A stretch of 64,000 bases of DNA from Aequorivita capsosiphonis DSM 23843 (GCF_000429125.1 NZ_AUBG01000002.1:186001-250000); one strand, 5' to 3'. Positions 54,114 to 63,470 are shown, counted from the stretch's first letter. Notes: generated from the sequence alone by a model not told the origin. Program-made: numbers and translations.

Positions 54114-54207
54114 CTATTTAAAGCGGTATTTTCAATGAAACGGAAGATTATAACTTGCTCAAAAATCTCACATATTAAGGCTAAAATTTAACGTCTAATA
54201 CAAGACT

Positions 54208-54933
54208 CTATTTAGACGGTGGCGTTGTAGGTCGCACTTCTATTTTACTAGGCAAAGTACGTGGATTCATTTTTAATAAATCTACAACCAGTTTTCCAAT
54301 ATCTTCCTTCTGAATTTTCCAAGCACCTTTTTCATCGGGTTCATTTCCATTAAAATGTGTTGAAACAGAACCAGGCATAATGGTACTTATTTTAATTCCA
54401 TAGTCTCGCAAGTCGAGCATAGCAGCCTGAGAAAAACCAGTTAACCCAAATTTACTAGCGTTATAAGCGCTTCCTCCTTTAAAAAAGTTAGTTCCGGCCA
54501 AACTGGAAATACTTATATAGTATCCTTTATTTTTCTTTAATTGGTCTAAACCCGCTTTTAAGGTGTAAAATGGGCCTGTAAGATTCGTATCAATTGTTTC
54601 CTGCCATTGCTCAATAGTTAAGTCTTCAACCGAGGCAAAATGACCAAGACCTGCATTTGCAATCAGAATATCAACTGCTCCAAAAGCATCCACGACAGTT
54701 TTAATAGCCTGCTCTTGACTTTCAAAACTTCTAACGTCGGCTTCAACACCAATGGCCTGTGCCCTATCATTAGCATTTGCATTCAACTTTTTGGCGGCTT
54801 GTTCTGCAGATTTTTTATTTCTTCCAGTTATGGCTACATTAATTCCTTCTTTTAATAAGGCTTCAGCAATACCGTAACCTATTCCTTTGGTACCGCCTGT
54901 TATTAAAGCGGATTTTGTTCCTAAATCATTCAT
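54208..54933 (-). CDS. SDR-family oxidoreductase (3-ketoacyl reductase-like)
   Basis: 241 aa classical short-chain dehydrogenase. T12-G-G-T-K-G-I-G19 binds the cofactor, N93-A-G95 is the NAG motif, and S143, Y157 and K161 (YNASK) form the catalytic set. The basic G-R-N at 37-39 favours NADP. Standard length. The substrate is unknown. A TAACTTTG promoter element lies 16 nt upstream; divergent from the dipeptidase gene. Confidence 0.93.
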   Translation of the reverse strand: MNDLGTKSALITGGTKGIGYGIAEALLKEGINVAITGRNKKSAEQAAKKLNANANDRAQAIGVEADVRSFESQEQAIKTVVDAFGAVDILIANAGLGHFASVEDLTIEQWQETIDTNLTGPFYTLKAGLDQLKKNKGYYISISSLAGTNFFKGGSAYNASKFGLTGFSQAAMLDLRDYGIKISTIMPGSVSTHFNGNEPDEKGAWKIQKEDIGKLVVDLLKMNPRTLPSKIEVRPTTPPSK

Positions 54934-54949
54934 AGTTTTGTGTTTTTAA

Positions 54950-54957
54950 CAAAGTTA
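54950..54957 (-). promoter_or_regulatory. -7 promoter element of the SDR gene
   Basis: TAACTTTG on the minus strand, 16 nt upstream of the ATG at 54933. Confidence 0.6.
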
Positions 54958-55003
54958 CCAATTGGCAATTCGAATGTTATTAAATTCTACTTAAATTTGA
55001 AAA

Positions 55004-55618
55004 ATGAAATATTTGCCCATTCTACTTTTCGTACTATTATCTTCCTGTTTTTCTTCTGTAATAAATGCTCAGGAAAAATTAGTAAATCTTGAAGAGCTTT
55101 CAACCGAATTTGAATATGAAATACGCTATGCCACTCCAAATAATTTTATAGGCGAAACACTTTATGATTGTGCAAAATGCATGCTACGTCCAGAGGTCGC
55201 AGAAGCTATTTTGGAAGCGAATCAATATTTTTGTGAACTTGGTTATCGCATAAAAATTTACGATTGCTACCGTCCATTAGATGTTCAAAAGGAAATGTGG
55301 GCGAAAGTTCCACGAGCGACTTATGTTGGGAATCCGTACGGCAATGGATCTGTTCACAATAAAGCTGCGGCTATTGATATGACGCTGGAAACCTTGGAAG
55401 GTTGTTACGTTGAAATGGGCAGTGATTATGATTACTTCGGAAGAGAAGCACATATAGACAATTATAATTTTTCAAAAGAAATACTCGCCAACAGAAAACT
55501 GCTTTTTGAAGGCATGCGGAAATTCGGGTTTAATACGATTCGAACAGAATGGTGGCATTTCAGTTATAAAAAGAATCGTAGTTATAAAACTTTGAATGTT
55601 CCGTTGCCTTGCGAATGA
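55004..55618 (+). CDS. D-alanyl-D-alanine dipeptidase (VanX-type, M15D)
   Basis: 204 aa zinc metallopeptidase cleaving D-Ala-D-Ala. Zinc ligands H118 and D125 (SVHNKAAAIDMTL) and H185, with the catalytic E182 (TEWWHF) and R90 (CYRP). The signal region 1-22 ends NAQ; C15 in LSSC could also act as a lipobox, so it is either secreted or lipidated. In organisms without vanH/vanA neighbours, as here, this enzyme more likely serves peptidoglycan turnover than glycopeptide resistance. Confidence 0.92.
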   Translation: MKYLPILLFVLLSSCFSSVINAQEKLVNLEELSTEFEYEIRYATPNNFIGETLYDCAKCMLRPEVAEAILEANQYFCELGYRIKIYDCYRPLDVQKEMWAKVPRATYVGNPYGNGSVHNKAAAIDMTLETLEGCYVEMGSDYDYFGREAHIDNYNFSKEILANRKLLFEGMRKFGFNTIRTEWWHFSYKKNRSYKTLNVPLPCE

Positions 55619-55631
55619 TCTTTCTCCGTAG

Positions 55632-55679
55632 CCTCTGCGCCTTTGTGGTGAATTATAAACCACACAGGAGACACAGAGG
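55632..55679. repeat. imperfect inverted repeat, REP-like
   Basis: Left arm 55632-55649 (CCTCTGCGCCTTTGTGGT) and right arm 55659-55679 (ACCACACAGG, AGACACAGAGG) pair with a few mismatches around a 9-nt loop. It sits between the convergent dipeptidase and MscS genes and may act as a terminator. Similar CCTCTGTGTCTCTGTGGT elements are known to me from Bacteroidota genomes (not verified here). Confidence 0.75.
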
Positions 55680-55688
55680 GCACAGCGT

Positions 55689-56612
55689 TTATTTTTTATC
55701 TTCTTTAGGAAATTCAGGGCTGTTTCTAAATTTAATAGGAATAGCATCTTCGGTTCCATAGATTTTAAGTTCTTTAATATCCGCCGGTAAATTGAAGCCT
55801 TTATTGAATAGTTCTTCTTTTACCTCCCTAATTACAATTCCCCGTAATACTCTGGATGCTCTTCGGTAATCTTTTGTATCCACCCAAAAAAATACTTTTA
55901 GGTTTACGGTGCTCGCCGCTAGTTCATCTTCTATTACAAAATTTTCATGCTCCGGATCACGGATGATTTCTTCATTATGATCAAGAATATCTTGAATCAC
56001 TTTTTTGGCGGCCGAAATATCATCTTCATAGCCCACTCCTACCGTAAAATCCACTCTAAAAAAGCCATCTGCAGTATAATTTTCAACAGGTTTAGTGAGC
56101 ACATCACTATTTGGAATATAAATGTCACGGCCGTCAAAAGTTTTTATATGCGAATAGCGAAAACTTAAGGCTCTTACCTTTCCGAAGATGTTGTCTATTT
56201 TTATGGTATCATTAATACTAAATGGTCTATTGAAAGCGAGAATAACACCAGCCAGAAAATTCTTTCCAATGTCTTGAAAAGCAAATCCTAAAATAATAGC
56301 ACCACCCCCAACTGCAGTCAACAATCCGGTGGCAATACCGTCTAGGCCAGCAATTCTTAAGGCAATCATTATTGCAATAATAATTAGGATTATTTTTATG
56401 GCCTGCGCTAAAAATTTTGCCATTAAAGGATCTTCAGATTTTTTCTGAAAACGCCGTTTGTAAAAGTTGGTGAGTACTTGCGCGAGTAACACCCCTAATA
56501 TAATTACCAAAACTGCCAATGCAATTCGTGGAAGGACTTTTAAAAATTCATCGTAATAACTTTGGAGGGAGTTTTGTATAGTTTGGGTTGACGATTGTAG
56601 GAGTATAATCAT
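55689..56612 (-). CDS. mechanosensitive channel (MscS family)
   Basis: 307 aa from the preferred start. N-terminal helix (residues about 20-48), two further helices and the pore helix (GLLTAVGGGAIILGFAFQDIGKNFLAGVILAFNRP), then beta domain with NDTIKIDNIFGKVRALSFRYS and a C-terminal domain. ATG 56612 is preferred over 56642, because a TATCTTTA -7-like element overlaps the longer N-terminus. Divergent from the DUF3817 gene. Confidence 0.93.
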   Translation of the reverse strand: MIILLQSSTQTIQNSLQSYYDEFLKVLPRIALAVLVIILGVLLAQVLTNFYKRRFQKKSEDPLMAKFLAQAIKIILIIIAIMIALRIAGLDGIATGLLTAVGGGAIILGFAFQDIGKNFLAGVILAFNRPFSINDTIKIDNIFGKVRALSFRYSHIKTFDGRDIYIPNSDVLTKPVENYTADGFFRVDFTVGVGYEDDISAAKKVIQDILDHNEEIIRDPEHENFVIEDELAASTVNLKVFFWVDTKDYRRASRVLRGIVIREVKEELFNKGFNLPADIKELKIYGTEDAIPIKFRNSPEFPKEDKK

Positions 56613-56702
56613 AGATTTATTTTTTCTTTTAAAGATAAACATTCTTAAAAATAATCATCCCATAAATTAACCTTAAAGTTTAGCGGATCAAGCAACAACA
56701 TG

Positions 56703-56710
56703 TATCTTTG
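56703..56710 (+). promoter_or_regulatory. -7 promoter element of DUF3817-YbdG operon
   Basis: TATCTTTG, 38 nt upstream of the ATG at 56749. Confidence 0.6.
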
Positions 56711-56748
56711 CGCGAACTGTAAAATGGCGGTTATATTATACAAATACT

Positions 56749-57027
56749 ATGGAACTTTCAGTAAAAACTTTTAGATTAATAAGCACTTTGGAAGCAATTT
56801 CCTTTCTTGTGCTTTTAGGAATTGCGATGCCGTTAAAATACATTTGGGACATGCCAGAAATGGTGCGAATTGTTGGCATGGCCCATGGTGTTCTTTTTGT
56901 ACTCTATGTAGGTGGCGCTTTTTATATGTTCAAAAAATTGAATTGGACCATTAAAGTTTTATTCATCGCAATAATGTGTTCTATCCTACCTTTGGGACCT
57001 TTTTATGTGGAGCGTAAATACTTATAA
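56749..57027 (+). CDS. DUF3817-family membrane protein
   Basis: 92 aa with three hydrophobic segments. Family signature: FRLISTLEAISFLVLLGIAMPLKY, followed by GMAHGVLFVLYVGGAF and PLGPFYVERKY at the end. Function unknown across the family. The stop overlaps the ATG of the YbdG-type channel gene by one base (TAATG), so the two are translationally linked. Confidence 0.9.
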   Translation: MELSVKTFRLISTLEAISFLVLLGIAMPLKYIWDMPEMVRIVGMAHGVLFVLYVGGAFYMFKKLNWTIKVLFIAIMCSILPLGPFYVERKYL

Positions 57028-58289
57028 TGAATACAGAAACACTTCAAGCCTATAGTTGTATCCTCCAAGATTATTTGGAGAATGAAGGCATGACTTATGG
57101 TTGGGCGGTCTTTATAAATGTAGTAGTCAACTCCATAATAGCTTTTATCGTTGTTACCATTTTGGATATTGTTTTTAGAAAAATTATTATTCAAGTTTTC
57201 AAGGCGTTTACTAATAAAACCGTTTCAACATATGATGATTACCTCATAAAGAGCAACTTCCCAAAATACATTGCTCACTTAGTTTCATTAACCATTATTT
57301 GGCATCTCATTCCAATCATTTTTGTAGAGTCACCTTTGGTCATCAGTTTGTTATTGCTTGTTGCAAAAGTGTATTCTGTCATTCTGTTCATCCTTATTTT
57401 TAGAAGTGTATTGCGCACCACACGCAATTTTATGGAAGAAAGTGAGCGCTTTGGCGACAAGCCTTTGGAGAGTTATGTACAAGTATTAATGATATTTGCC
57501 TGGGGAGTTGGAGGCTTCTTAATTATTAATCTTCTAACAGGTTTTTCAATAACTAGTCTTGCAACTTTAGGAGCCGCCTCAGCAGTTGTTTTACTTATTT
57601 TTAAGGATACGATTCTCGGCTTCGTAGCTAGTATTCAGGTGTCTGTAAATGATATTGTACGAATTGGAGATTGGATCACTCTCGAAAAATTTGGTGCAGA
57701 CGGTTTTGTTACCGAAATTAACTTGGCTACCGTTCGCGTACAGAATTGGGATCACACTTTCACCACAATTCCAACCTATAGTTTAATTTCTGACTCTTTT
57801 CAGAACTGGCGTGGAATGCAGGAAAGTGAGGGCAGAAGGATTAAGCGTTCCATTTATATTAAGCAATCGTCCATAAAATTTCTTTCCGAAGAAGATTTAG
57901 AAAACTTTAAAAAGATCTCCCTCATTAAACCTTATATCGAACATAGACAGAAAGATATTGACAAATTCAATAGACTGACAGAAGCCAACAAAGAGGTTCA
58001 AATAAACGGTAGAAATCAAACCAATCTAGGCGTATTCAGACATTATATTGACGCCTTTTTAAATGAAAATTCCGCTATCAGTAAAGACCTGTTTCTTATG
58101 GTTCGGCATTTGGCACCCACAGACAAGGGATTACCAATTGAAATTTATTGCTTTAGTAAAGACAAACGTTGGGTAAATTACGAACATATTCAAGCTGATA
58201 TTTTTGACCATTTACTGGCGGCCATACCTTATTTTGATTTGGAAATATTTGAATTGCCTACAGGTCAAGATTTCAGAGCAAGGACCTAA
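57027..58289 (+). CDS. ybdG: YbdG-type miniconductance mechanosensitive channel
   Basis: 420 aa, close in length and plan to E. coli YbdG (415 aa). Five hydrophobic segments, the last with ATLGAASAVVLLIFKDTILGFVASIQVS, then DIVRIGDWITLEKFGADGFVTEINLATVRVQNWD and QNWRGMQESEGRRIKRSIYI, both typical of YbdG. The long C-terminal part about 270-420 is the YbdG-specific extension. Downstream in an operon with the DUF3817 gene. Confidence 0.92.
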   Translation: MNTETLQAYSCILQDYLENEGMTYGWAVFINVVVNSIIAFIVVTILDIVFRKIIIQVFKAFTNKTVSTYDDYLIKSNFPKYIAHLVSLTIIWHLIPIIFVESPLVISLLLLVAKVYSVILFILIFRSVLRTTRNFMEESERFGDKPLESYVQVLMIFAWGVGGFLIINLLTGFSITSLATLGAASAVVLLIFKDTILGFVASIQVSVNDIVRIGDWITLEKFGADGFVTEINLATVRVQNWDHTFTTIPTYSLISDSFQNWRGMQESEGRRIKRSIYIKQSSIKFLSEEDLENFKKISLIKPYIEHRQKDIDKFNRLTEANKEVQINGRNQTNLGVFRHYIDAFLNENSAISKDLFLMVRHLAPTDKGLPIEIYCFSKDKRWVNYEHIQADIFDHLLAAIPYFDLEIFELPTGQDFRART

Positions 58290-58291
58290 AT

Positions 58292-58694
58292 TTACTTACT
58301 CAATCTATCCTTCACAAACTCTTTTTCCGTTTTCCCGTGTCGACAGGGTTTTCCATCTTCTCCAAGGCCAACCATTGTAATCTTGGCAATGCTTATTATT
58401 ACCTCGCGGGTCATCTTGTTACGAACCTCGCAGCAAAGGGTTAATGAAGTGTTACCGAACCCTATAGTGTCTATTCCAATTTCAATAATATCACCTTGTA
58501 CTGCGGAGCTTCTAAAGTTGATCTCACTCATATATTTGGTAACGCTTCGTGGGTTTTCAAGTTGAATAATCGCATATAACGCAGCTTCCTCATCTATCCA
58601 TTCAAGGAGTCTGCCACCGAAAAGTGTTCCATTTGGGTTTATCCCGATAGCTATCGGGATCTGGTTTTATCCATTTGCGGGTATGAAAGTTCAT
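58292..58694 (-). pseudogene. acyl-CoA thioesterase broken by a 16-bp palindrome
   Basis: Hotdog-fold YciA-like thioesterase. ATG 58694 reads MNFHTRKWIKPD, then the 16-bp palindrome 58644-58659 shifts the frame and translation stops soon after. Removing exactly these 16 bp gives K-P-D-I-N-P-N-G-T-L-F-G-G-R-L-L-E-W, the expected family sequence with catalytic D and the N-P-N-G-T-L-F-G-G motif; the rest continues to the stop at 58292. The intact protein would have 128 aa. A shortened product from ATG 58531 lacks the active-site region. Confidence 0.85.
58644..58659. repeat. 16-bp palindrome inside thioesterase gene
   Basis: CCCGATAGCTATCGGG, perfect dyad with no spacer. It occurs within the thioesterase coding frame and accounts for the frameshift. 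Likely a copy of a short interspersed palindromic repeat; no second copy was noticed in this window. Confidence 0.85.
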
Positions 58695-58985
58695 AATTTA
58701 AATTATTGTCTTAATCTTGTTATTTTGGAGGTTATAAGGTGGGATTTTAAACCCATCATTCCTCGTTTTAAAATAGTCTTGAGATAACTGCAATGTGTGT
58801 TTTTGAAGATTCTGATTAGCGAAAAAGTATAAAATTTTTTACAAGTTTACGGTTTGTGATAATAAGACAATTCTAAATTTCAAACTTCTAGTTTGTAGTA
58901 AATATAACTTTTTAATAGTAGATTTATGCTTAACATTCCAAAAGGTATGCTTTCTGGAATGCTTTGCTTTTAAGAATGTTGGGTA
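58695..58985. other. AT-rich intergenic region
   Basis: 291 bp between the thioesterase remnant and the aldehyde dehydrogenase gene, both on the minus strand. No gene, promoter or strong hairpin recognised. Confidence 0.5.
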
Positions 58986-60347
58986 TTATTTATTTATATA
59001 AACCGTCTTCTTATTGACAAATTCGTGAATCCCATTGATACTTAGCTCCCGGCCATATCCACTCTCTTTTACACCACCAAATGGAAGTCTTGGATCGCTT
59101 TTAACCAATTCATTGATAAAAACCGCGCCTTCATCAAATTGAAACGCCATTTTTTGGGCTTCTTCAATATCTTTTGTAAAAATAGAAACCCCCAAACCAA
59201 ATTTTGAATTGTTTGAAAGCGCAATAGCTTCATTTACATTCTTAAAAGTTGTGACCGAAAGTACCGGTCCAAAGGTTTCCTGTTTAAAAGCTGGCATCTT
59301 TTCTGTTACATGAGTCAGCACGGTTGGATCAAAATAGGCTTCCAAACGATTACCTCCTATTACCACCTTGGCTCCAGCTTCTACAGAATCATTTACCTGT
59401 TTCTCTAAATCTTTGGCGAGATCTTCTCTTGCCAAGGTTCCTACAAAGGTTTCTTCGCTCATTGGGTTACCACTTTTTAACTCTCGAACCTTATGCACTA
59501 GTTTTTCAACAAACTCTTCTGATATTGATGCGTCAATTATAAGCCGTTTCCCTGCGATACAGCTTTGTCCTGTATTTTGAAATCTGGCTTGAACACAAGT
59601 TGCGATGGTTTTTTCCATGTCGCAATCTCTTAGTACAACCAAAGCGTTGTTTCCGCCCAATTCCAAAACTGTTTTTTTAATGTTTTTTCCAGCAATGGAA
59701 GCTACTGAAGATCCTGCCGGTCCACTACCTGTAAGTGTTACAGCTTTTACTTTTTCATTTTCAATTATTTCGGCTACAGCATCACTTCCTACCAATAAAG
59801 TAGTAAAACAATGCTCGGGAAAACCAGCTCGTTTAAATACCTTCTCAATATTTAAGGCACTTCCAAAAACATTGGAGGCGTGTTTTAAAACACCAATGTT
59901 TCCAGCCATCAAAGCTGGAGCAGCAAACCGAAATACTTGCCAGAAAGGATAATTCCACGGCATTACAGCCAAAACAACCCCAAGCGGCTCATAACTCACA
60001 TAGCTTTTGTGAGCGTCTGTTTTGATGATTTTATTCTGAAGTTGTTCCTCGGCATTTTCGGCGTAATATTCACAAACCCAAGCACATTTTTCAACTTCGG
60101 CAAGAGCTTGTGAAATGGGTTTCCCCATTTCTAAAGTCATGGTTTCAGCATATTCCTCTTTGTTTTCTTTCAATTCGAAAGCTGCCGCTAGCATTAACTT
60201 TTTTCGTTGGGCAAAAGAAGTTTCTCGCCAATTGTAAAAACGCTTGTCTGCTTTATCGATGATTTCTTCGACTTCCTTTTTAGTGTGGTTGTTATAGGAT
60301 TTTATTTCTTTTCCCGAATAAGGATTAATTGAAATTGTAGTGGCCAT
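58986..60347 (-). CDS. NAD(P)-dependent succinate-semialdehyde-type aldehyde dehydrogenase
   Basis: 453 aa aldehyde dehydrogenase superfamily member. General base E229 (VLELGGNN) and nucleophile C263 (NTGQSCIAGKR) are present, and PWNYPFWQVFR is at about 130-140. The short length and sequence style match the YneI/Sad group (462 aa), which oxidises succinate semialdehyde and related aldehydes. A small hairpin (ATTGGG-GAAAA-CCCAAT, 60378-60394) lies in the leader. Single gene. Confidence 0.92.
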   Translation of the reverse strand: MATTISINPYSGKEIKSYNNHTKKEVEEIIDKADKRFYNWRETSFAQRKKLMLAAAFELKENKEEYAETMTLEMGKPISQALAEVEKCAWVCEYYAENAEEQLQNKIIKTDAHKSYVSYEPLGVVLAVMPWNYPFWQVFRFAAPALMAGNIGVLKHASNVFGSALNIEKVFKRAGFPEHCFTTLLVGSDAVAEIIENEKVKAVTLTGSGPAGSSVASIAGKNIKKTVLELGGNNALVVLRDCDMEKTIATCVQARFQNTGQSCIAGKRLIIDASISEEFVEKLVHKVRELKSGNPMSEETFVGTLAREDLAKDLEKQVNDSVEAGAKVVIGGNRLEAYFDPTVLTHVTEKMPAFKQETFGPVLSVTTFKNVNEAIALSNNSKFGLGVSIFTKDIEEAQKMAFQFDEGAVFINELVKSDPRLPFGGVKESGYGRELSINGIHEFVNKKTVYINK

Positions 60348-60467
60348 GATGGTTTTTATTTTAAAAGTATTGAAAACATTGGGGAAAACCCAATCGATTA
60401 AGATGATTTTAACGCGATAATGTTTATAATAAATCTGTAAACTTTCGCTAACTTTTAAGTATTGTGA

Positions 60468-60475
60468 TACATTTG
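60468..60475 (+). promoter_or_regulatory. -7 promoter element of gcvT operon
   Basis: TACATTTG, 80 nt upstream of the gcvT ATG, implying a 5' leader of about 75 nt; no riboswitch motif recognised in that leader. Confidence 0.6.
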
Positions 60476-60555
60476 CGAATAAGTAAATAGTTAGTATTAA
60501 TTAAAAGATACCCGCCGAAGTTTATATCGAACCAAGCCGAAAACACCTCCTTATT

Positions 60556-61638
60556 ATGAAAAATATAGCACTTACACATATTCACGAACAATTGGGCGCC
60601 AAGATGGTGCCATTTGCAGGTTATAACATGCCTGTATCCTACCAAGGCGTTAATGCCGAACACGAAACAGTCCGTAAAGGAGTTGGCGTTTTTGACGTCT
60701 CGCATATGGGCGAATTTTTGGTTACAGGTCCAAACGCATTATCCCTTATTCAGAAAGTATGTAGTAATGATGCTTCCAAGTTAGTAGATGGAAAAGCACA
60801 ATATACCTGCATGACCAATGAATCAGGCGGAATTGTGGACGATCTTATTGTGTATAAATTAAAAGATGAAGAATATCTTTTGGTTGTAAACGCTTCAAAC
60901 ATAGCTAAAGATTGGGATTGGATTTTAAAACACAATTCCATGGATGCTACCATGCGCAATATTTCTGATGACTACTCGCTTTTGGCTATTCAAGGTCCAA
61001 AAGCTATTGAAGCAATGCAATCCCTTACTTCAGAAGATTTAAGTGCTTTAAAATTCTATAATTTTAAGGTTACAGATTTTGCAGGTGTTGAACACGTAAT
61101 TATTAGTGCTACCGGTTATACAGGTAGTGGTGGATTTGAAATCTATTGTAAAAATTCTGAAGTGGAACAGGTTTGGAATAAAGTAATGGAGGCTGGAAAG
61201 GAATTCGGTATAAAACCAATCGGCTTGGCGGCTAGAGATACGCTTCGCCTTGAGATGGGATTCTGCTTATATGGCAATGATATAGATGAAACAACTTCGC
61301 CATTGGAAGCTGGTTTGGGTTGGATCACAAAATTCACAAAAGACTTTATCAATTCGGATAACCTGAAAAAGCAAAAGGAAGAAGGGATAAAAAGAAAACT
61401 AATTGGTTTTGAGTTGACTGAACGCGGTATTCCAAGACACGATTACGCAATTGTTGATAAAGACGGAAACAATATTGGCCACGTAACTAGTGGTACGATG
61501 GCGCCATCACTAGGTAAAGCCATTGGATTGGGCTATGTAACTATTGAAAATAGTAGTCCGGGCACCGAAATATTTATTCAAATCAGGAATAAACCTGTGG
61601 CAGCAACCATAGTAAAAACTCCATTCTATAAAGGCTAA
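60556..61638 (+). CDS. gcvT: glycine cleavage system T protein (aminomethyltransferase)
   Basis: 360 aa. Transfers the methylene group from aminomethyl-lipoyl H protein to tetrahydrofolate and releases ammonia. Diagnostic: [38 protein letters not shown], and the C-terminal GIPRHDY and [21 protein letters not shown]. Complete length. No gcvH or gcvP in the window, so the complex is dispersed, as usual in Bacteroidota. The stop overlaps the glsA start by one base (TAATG). Confidence 0.97.
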   Translation: MKNIALTHIHEQLGAKMVPFAGYNMPVSYQGVNAEHETVRKGVGVFDVSHMGEFLVTGPNALSLIQKVCSNDASKLVDGKAQYTCMTNESGGIVDDLIVYKLKDEEYLLVVNASNIAKDWDWILKHNSMDATMRNISDDYSLLAIQGPKAIEAMQSLTSEDLSALKFYNFKVTDFAGVEHVIISATGYTGSGGFEIYCKNSEVEQVWNKVMEAGKEFGIKPIGLAARDTLRLEMGFCLYGNDIDETTSPLEAGLGWITKFTKDFINSDNLKKQKEEGIKRKLIGFELTERGIPRHDYAIVDKDGNNIGHVTSGTMAPSLGKAIGLGYVTIENSSPGTEIFIQIRNKPVAATIVKTPFYKG

Positions 61639-62552
61639 TGTTGGACTATCAAGCCATTTTAGAAGATATTCACAACACACTAAAATCTACTGAAGATACA
61701 GGTGACGTAGCGAGCTATATCCCCGAATTGGCGAAAGTTTCTAAAGACAGCTTCGGAATTCATCTGCAATTAATTACTGGTGAAGATTATTCGGCAGGTG
61801 ATTATTTGGAAAAATTTTCAATTCAAAGTATTTCGAAGGTGTTTTCATTGGCAAAAGCATTTCAGCTAGTTGGCAATAGTTTGTTGGAACGCGTAGATGT
61901 GGAGCCTTCGGGAAATCCATTCAATCATCTATCCTTGTTGGAATTGGAAAATGGAATCCCTCGAAATCCCTTGATCAATGCGGGCGCAATTGTGATTGCC
62001 GATATATTGTTGACTCATTTAGAAAACCCTAAAGAGGATTTTTTGAATTTTGTTAGAGAGCTGGCTCACGATGAAAGTATTGATTACAACGAAACCATAG
62101 CGGAGTCTGAGCACGAGACAGGCTTTAATAATTATGCCGCCGCCAATTTACTTAAATCTTTTGGAAATCTTCACAATGAAGTTGAGGATGTTTTGGATTT
62201 CTATTTTCATCAATGTTCAATAATGATGAGTTGCAGGCAACTTACAAACGCTTTTTTCGTTTTTACAAACAAGGGAAAGTGTTTAAAAAATGTAGAACAC
62301 CTAACAGCCAGCCAAGTAAAAAGAATTAATGCAATTATGCTTACTTGTGGTTTTTATGACGAAGCTGGTGAATTTGCTTTTGAAGTAGGTTTACCTGGAA
62401 AAAGTGGCGTTGGTGGAGGAATTGTTGCTCTGTTACCGCATTGTTTTACCATTGCAACTTGGTCGCCAGCACTTAATCCACAAGGAAATTCATATCTCGG
62501 AATGAAGGCATTGGAACTATTTACATCAAAAACAAAACTATCCATTTTCTAA
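61638..62552 (+). CDS. glsA: glutaminase
   Basis: 304 aa glutaminase of the serine beta-lactamase fold; hydrolyses glutamine to glutamate and ammonia. Catalytic motif S-x-x-K is S-I-S-K in FSIQSISKVFSLAKAF (about 69-84), and NPLINAGAI, E-E-x-T region and GKSGVGGGIVALLP follow. Length fits. Translation coupled to gcvT; both release ammonia and glutamate-linked nitrogen, so a shared amino-acid role is plausible. Confidence 0.95.
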   Translation: MLDYQAILEDIHNTLKSTEDTGDVASYIPELAKVSKDSFGIHLQLITGEDYSAGDYLEKFSIQSISKVFSLAKAFQLVGNSLLERVDVEPSGNPFNHLSLLELENGIPRNPLINAGAIVIADILLTHLENPKEDFLNFVRELAHDESIDYNETIAESEHETGFNNYAAANLLKSFGNLHNEVEDVLDFYFHQCSIMMSCRQLTNAFFVFTNKGKCLKNVEHLTASQVKRINAIMLTCGFYDEAGEFAFEVGLPGKSGVGGGIVALLPHCFTIATWSPALNPQGNSYLGMKALELFTSKTKLSIF

Positions 62553-62570
62553 AGATAGAGGGCAATTTTA

Positions 62571-63428
62571 ATGAGAACGAAAGAAGAAAAGGAGCGGATT
62601 TTAATTTTAGGAGGGAGCGGTTTCATTGGGAATTCGCTATACAAGGAACTCCTCTCCTATTATAACGTACATTGCACCTATTGCAAGCAAGAGGGCACTT
62701 TTTCTGAAAATCAAGTATTTCATAAATTTTGTGCGGAAGTAGATTCCATGTTTTTGCTGTTGAACAAAATAAAACCAACGGTGATCATTTCGGCCATGGC
62801 AAATGGCACTAAAAGTTTATTCGCCACGCATCAAGATATAGTGAATTATGGGTTATTAAATGAAAGTTGCAAGGTTCTGTATATTTCCTCTTCCGAAGTT
62901 TTTGATGCCAGTTTTCAACATCCATCCTATGAAAATGATTTAACCAATTCGGAAACGGGTTCCGGAAAGTTTAAAATTTCAATTGAAAAATTGCTACTGG
63001 AGAAAATTCCTTTACAAACGGCTATTTTGAGACTTCCTATGGTATTGGGTATCAATTCACCACAAGTAGTTCATTTAAGACAATGTATTCGGCATCAAGC
63101 TAGCTTTGAGGTTTATCCAAATCTGGTGATCACCACAACCACAATAGATAAAGTTTGCCAACAAATTCATTATATAATCAACCAATTCATTCATGGAATC
63201 TACCATCTAGCGAGTTCTGATATGGTTCACCACGAAGATCTTTTTATGGAGATTACTTCAAAAATAGGCGATAAAATGCCTATCTTTAAAAGCGTTTTTA
63301 GCAGGAATGAAGATACGTATAATGCAATCCTTCCTAAAGAAAATAAATTACCAATTACTCTTCAAATTACTGTTTCACAGGTAATTGAGGAATCAAGTTT
63401 AAACGAAGAAATTATATCAATTCGGTAG
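62571..63428 (+). CDS. NAD-dependent epimerase/RmlD-like protein
   Basis: 285 aa extended SDR protein. Rossmann start RILILGGSGFIGNSLYKELL (G-G-S-G-F-I-G), then ISAMANGTKSLFATH and YISSSEVFD. In the Y-x3-K active site the tyrosine position is serine (S-G-K-F-K), so standard reductase activity may be lost. It resembles dTDP-4-dehydrorhamnose reductases in layout. Begins 18 nt after glsA. Substrate unknown; sugar-nucleotide metabolism or binding is inferred. Confidence 0.75.
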   Translation: MRTKEEKERILILGGSGFIGNSLYKELLSYYNVHCTYCKQEGTFSENQVFHKFCAEVDSMFLLLNKIKPTVIISAMANGTKSLFATHQDIVNYGLLNESCKVLYISSSEVFDASFQHPSYENDLTNSETGSGKFKISIEKLLLEKIPLQTAILRLPMVLGINSPQVVHLRQCIRHQASFEVYPNLVITTTTIDKVCQQIHYIINQFIHGIYHLASSDMVHHEDLFMEITSKIGDKMPIFKSVFSRNEDTYNAILPKENKLPITLQITVSQVIEESSLNEEIISIR

Positions 63429-63470
63429 GGAGGCAAAACCTTGCGTCTATACCCGTAAACACAAAAAGCA

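Noticed and set aside
55004-55618. Vancomycin resistance gene cluster
   Set aside because: vanX-type dipeptidase stands alone without vanH, vanA or vanRS; common in bacteria for wall turnover.
60476-60555. Glycine riboswitch before gcvT
   Set aside because: The 75-nt leader is too short and lacks the paired aptamer helices expected of a glycine riboswitch.
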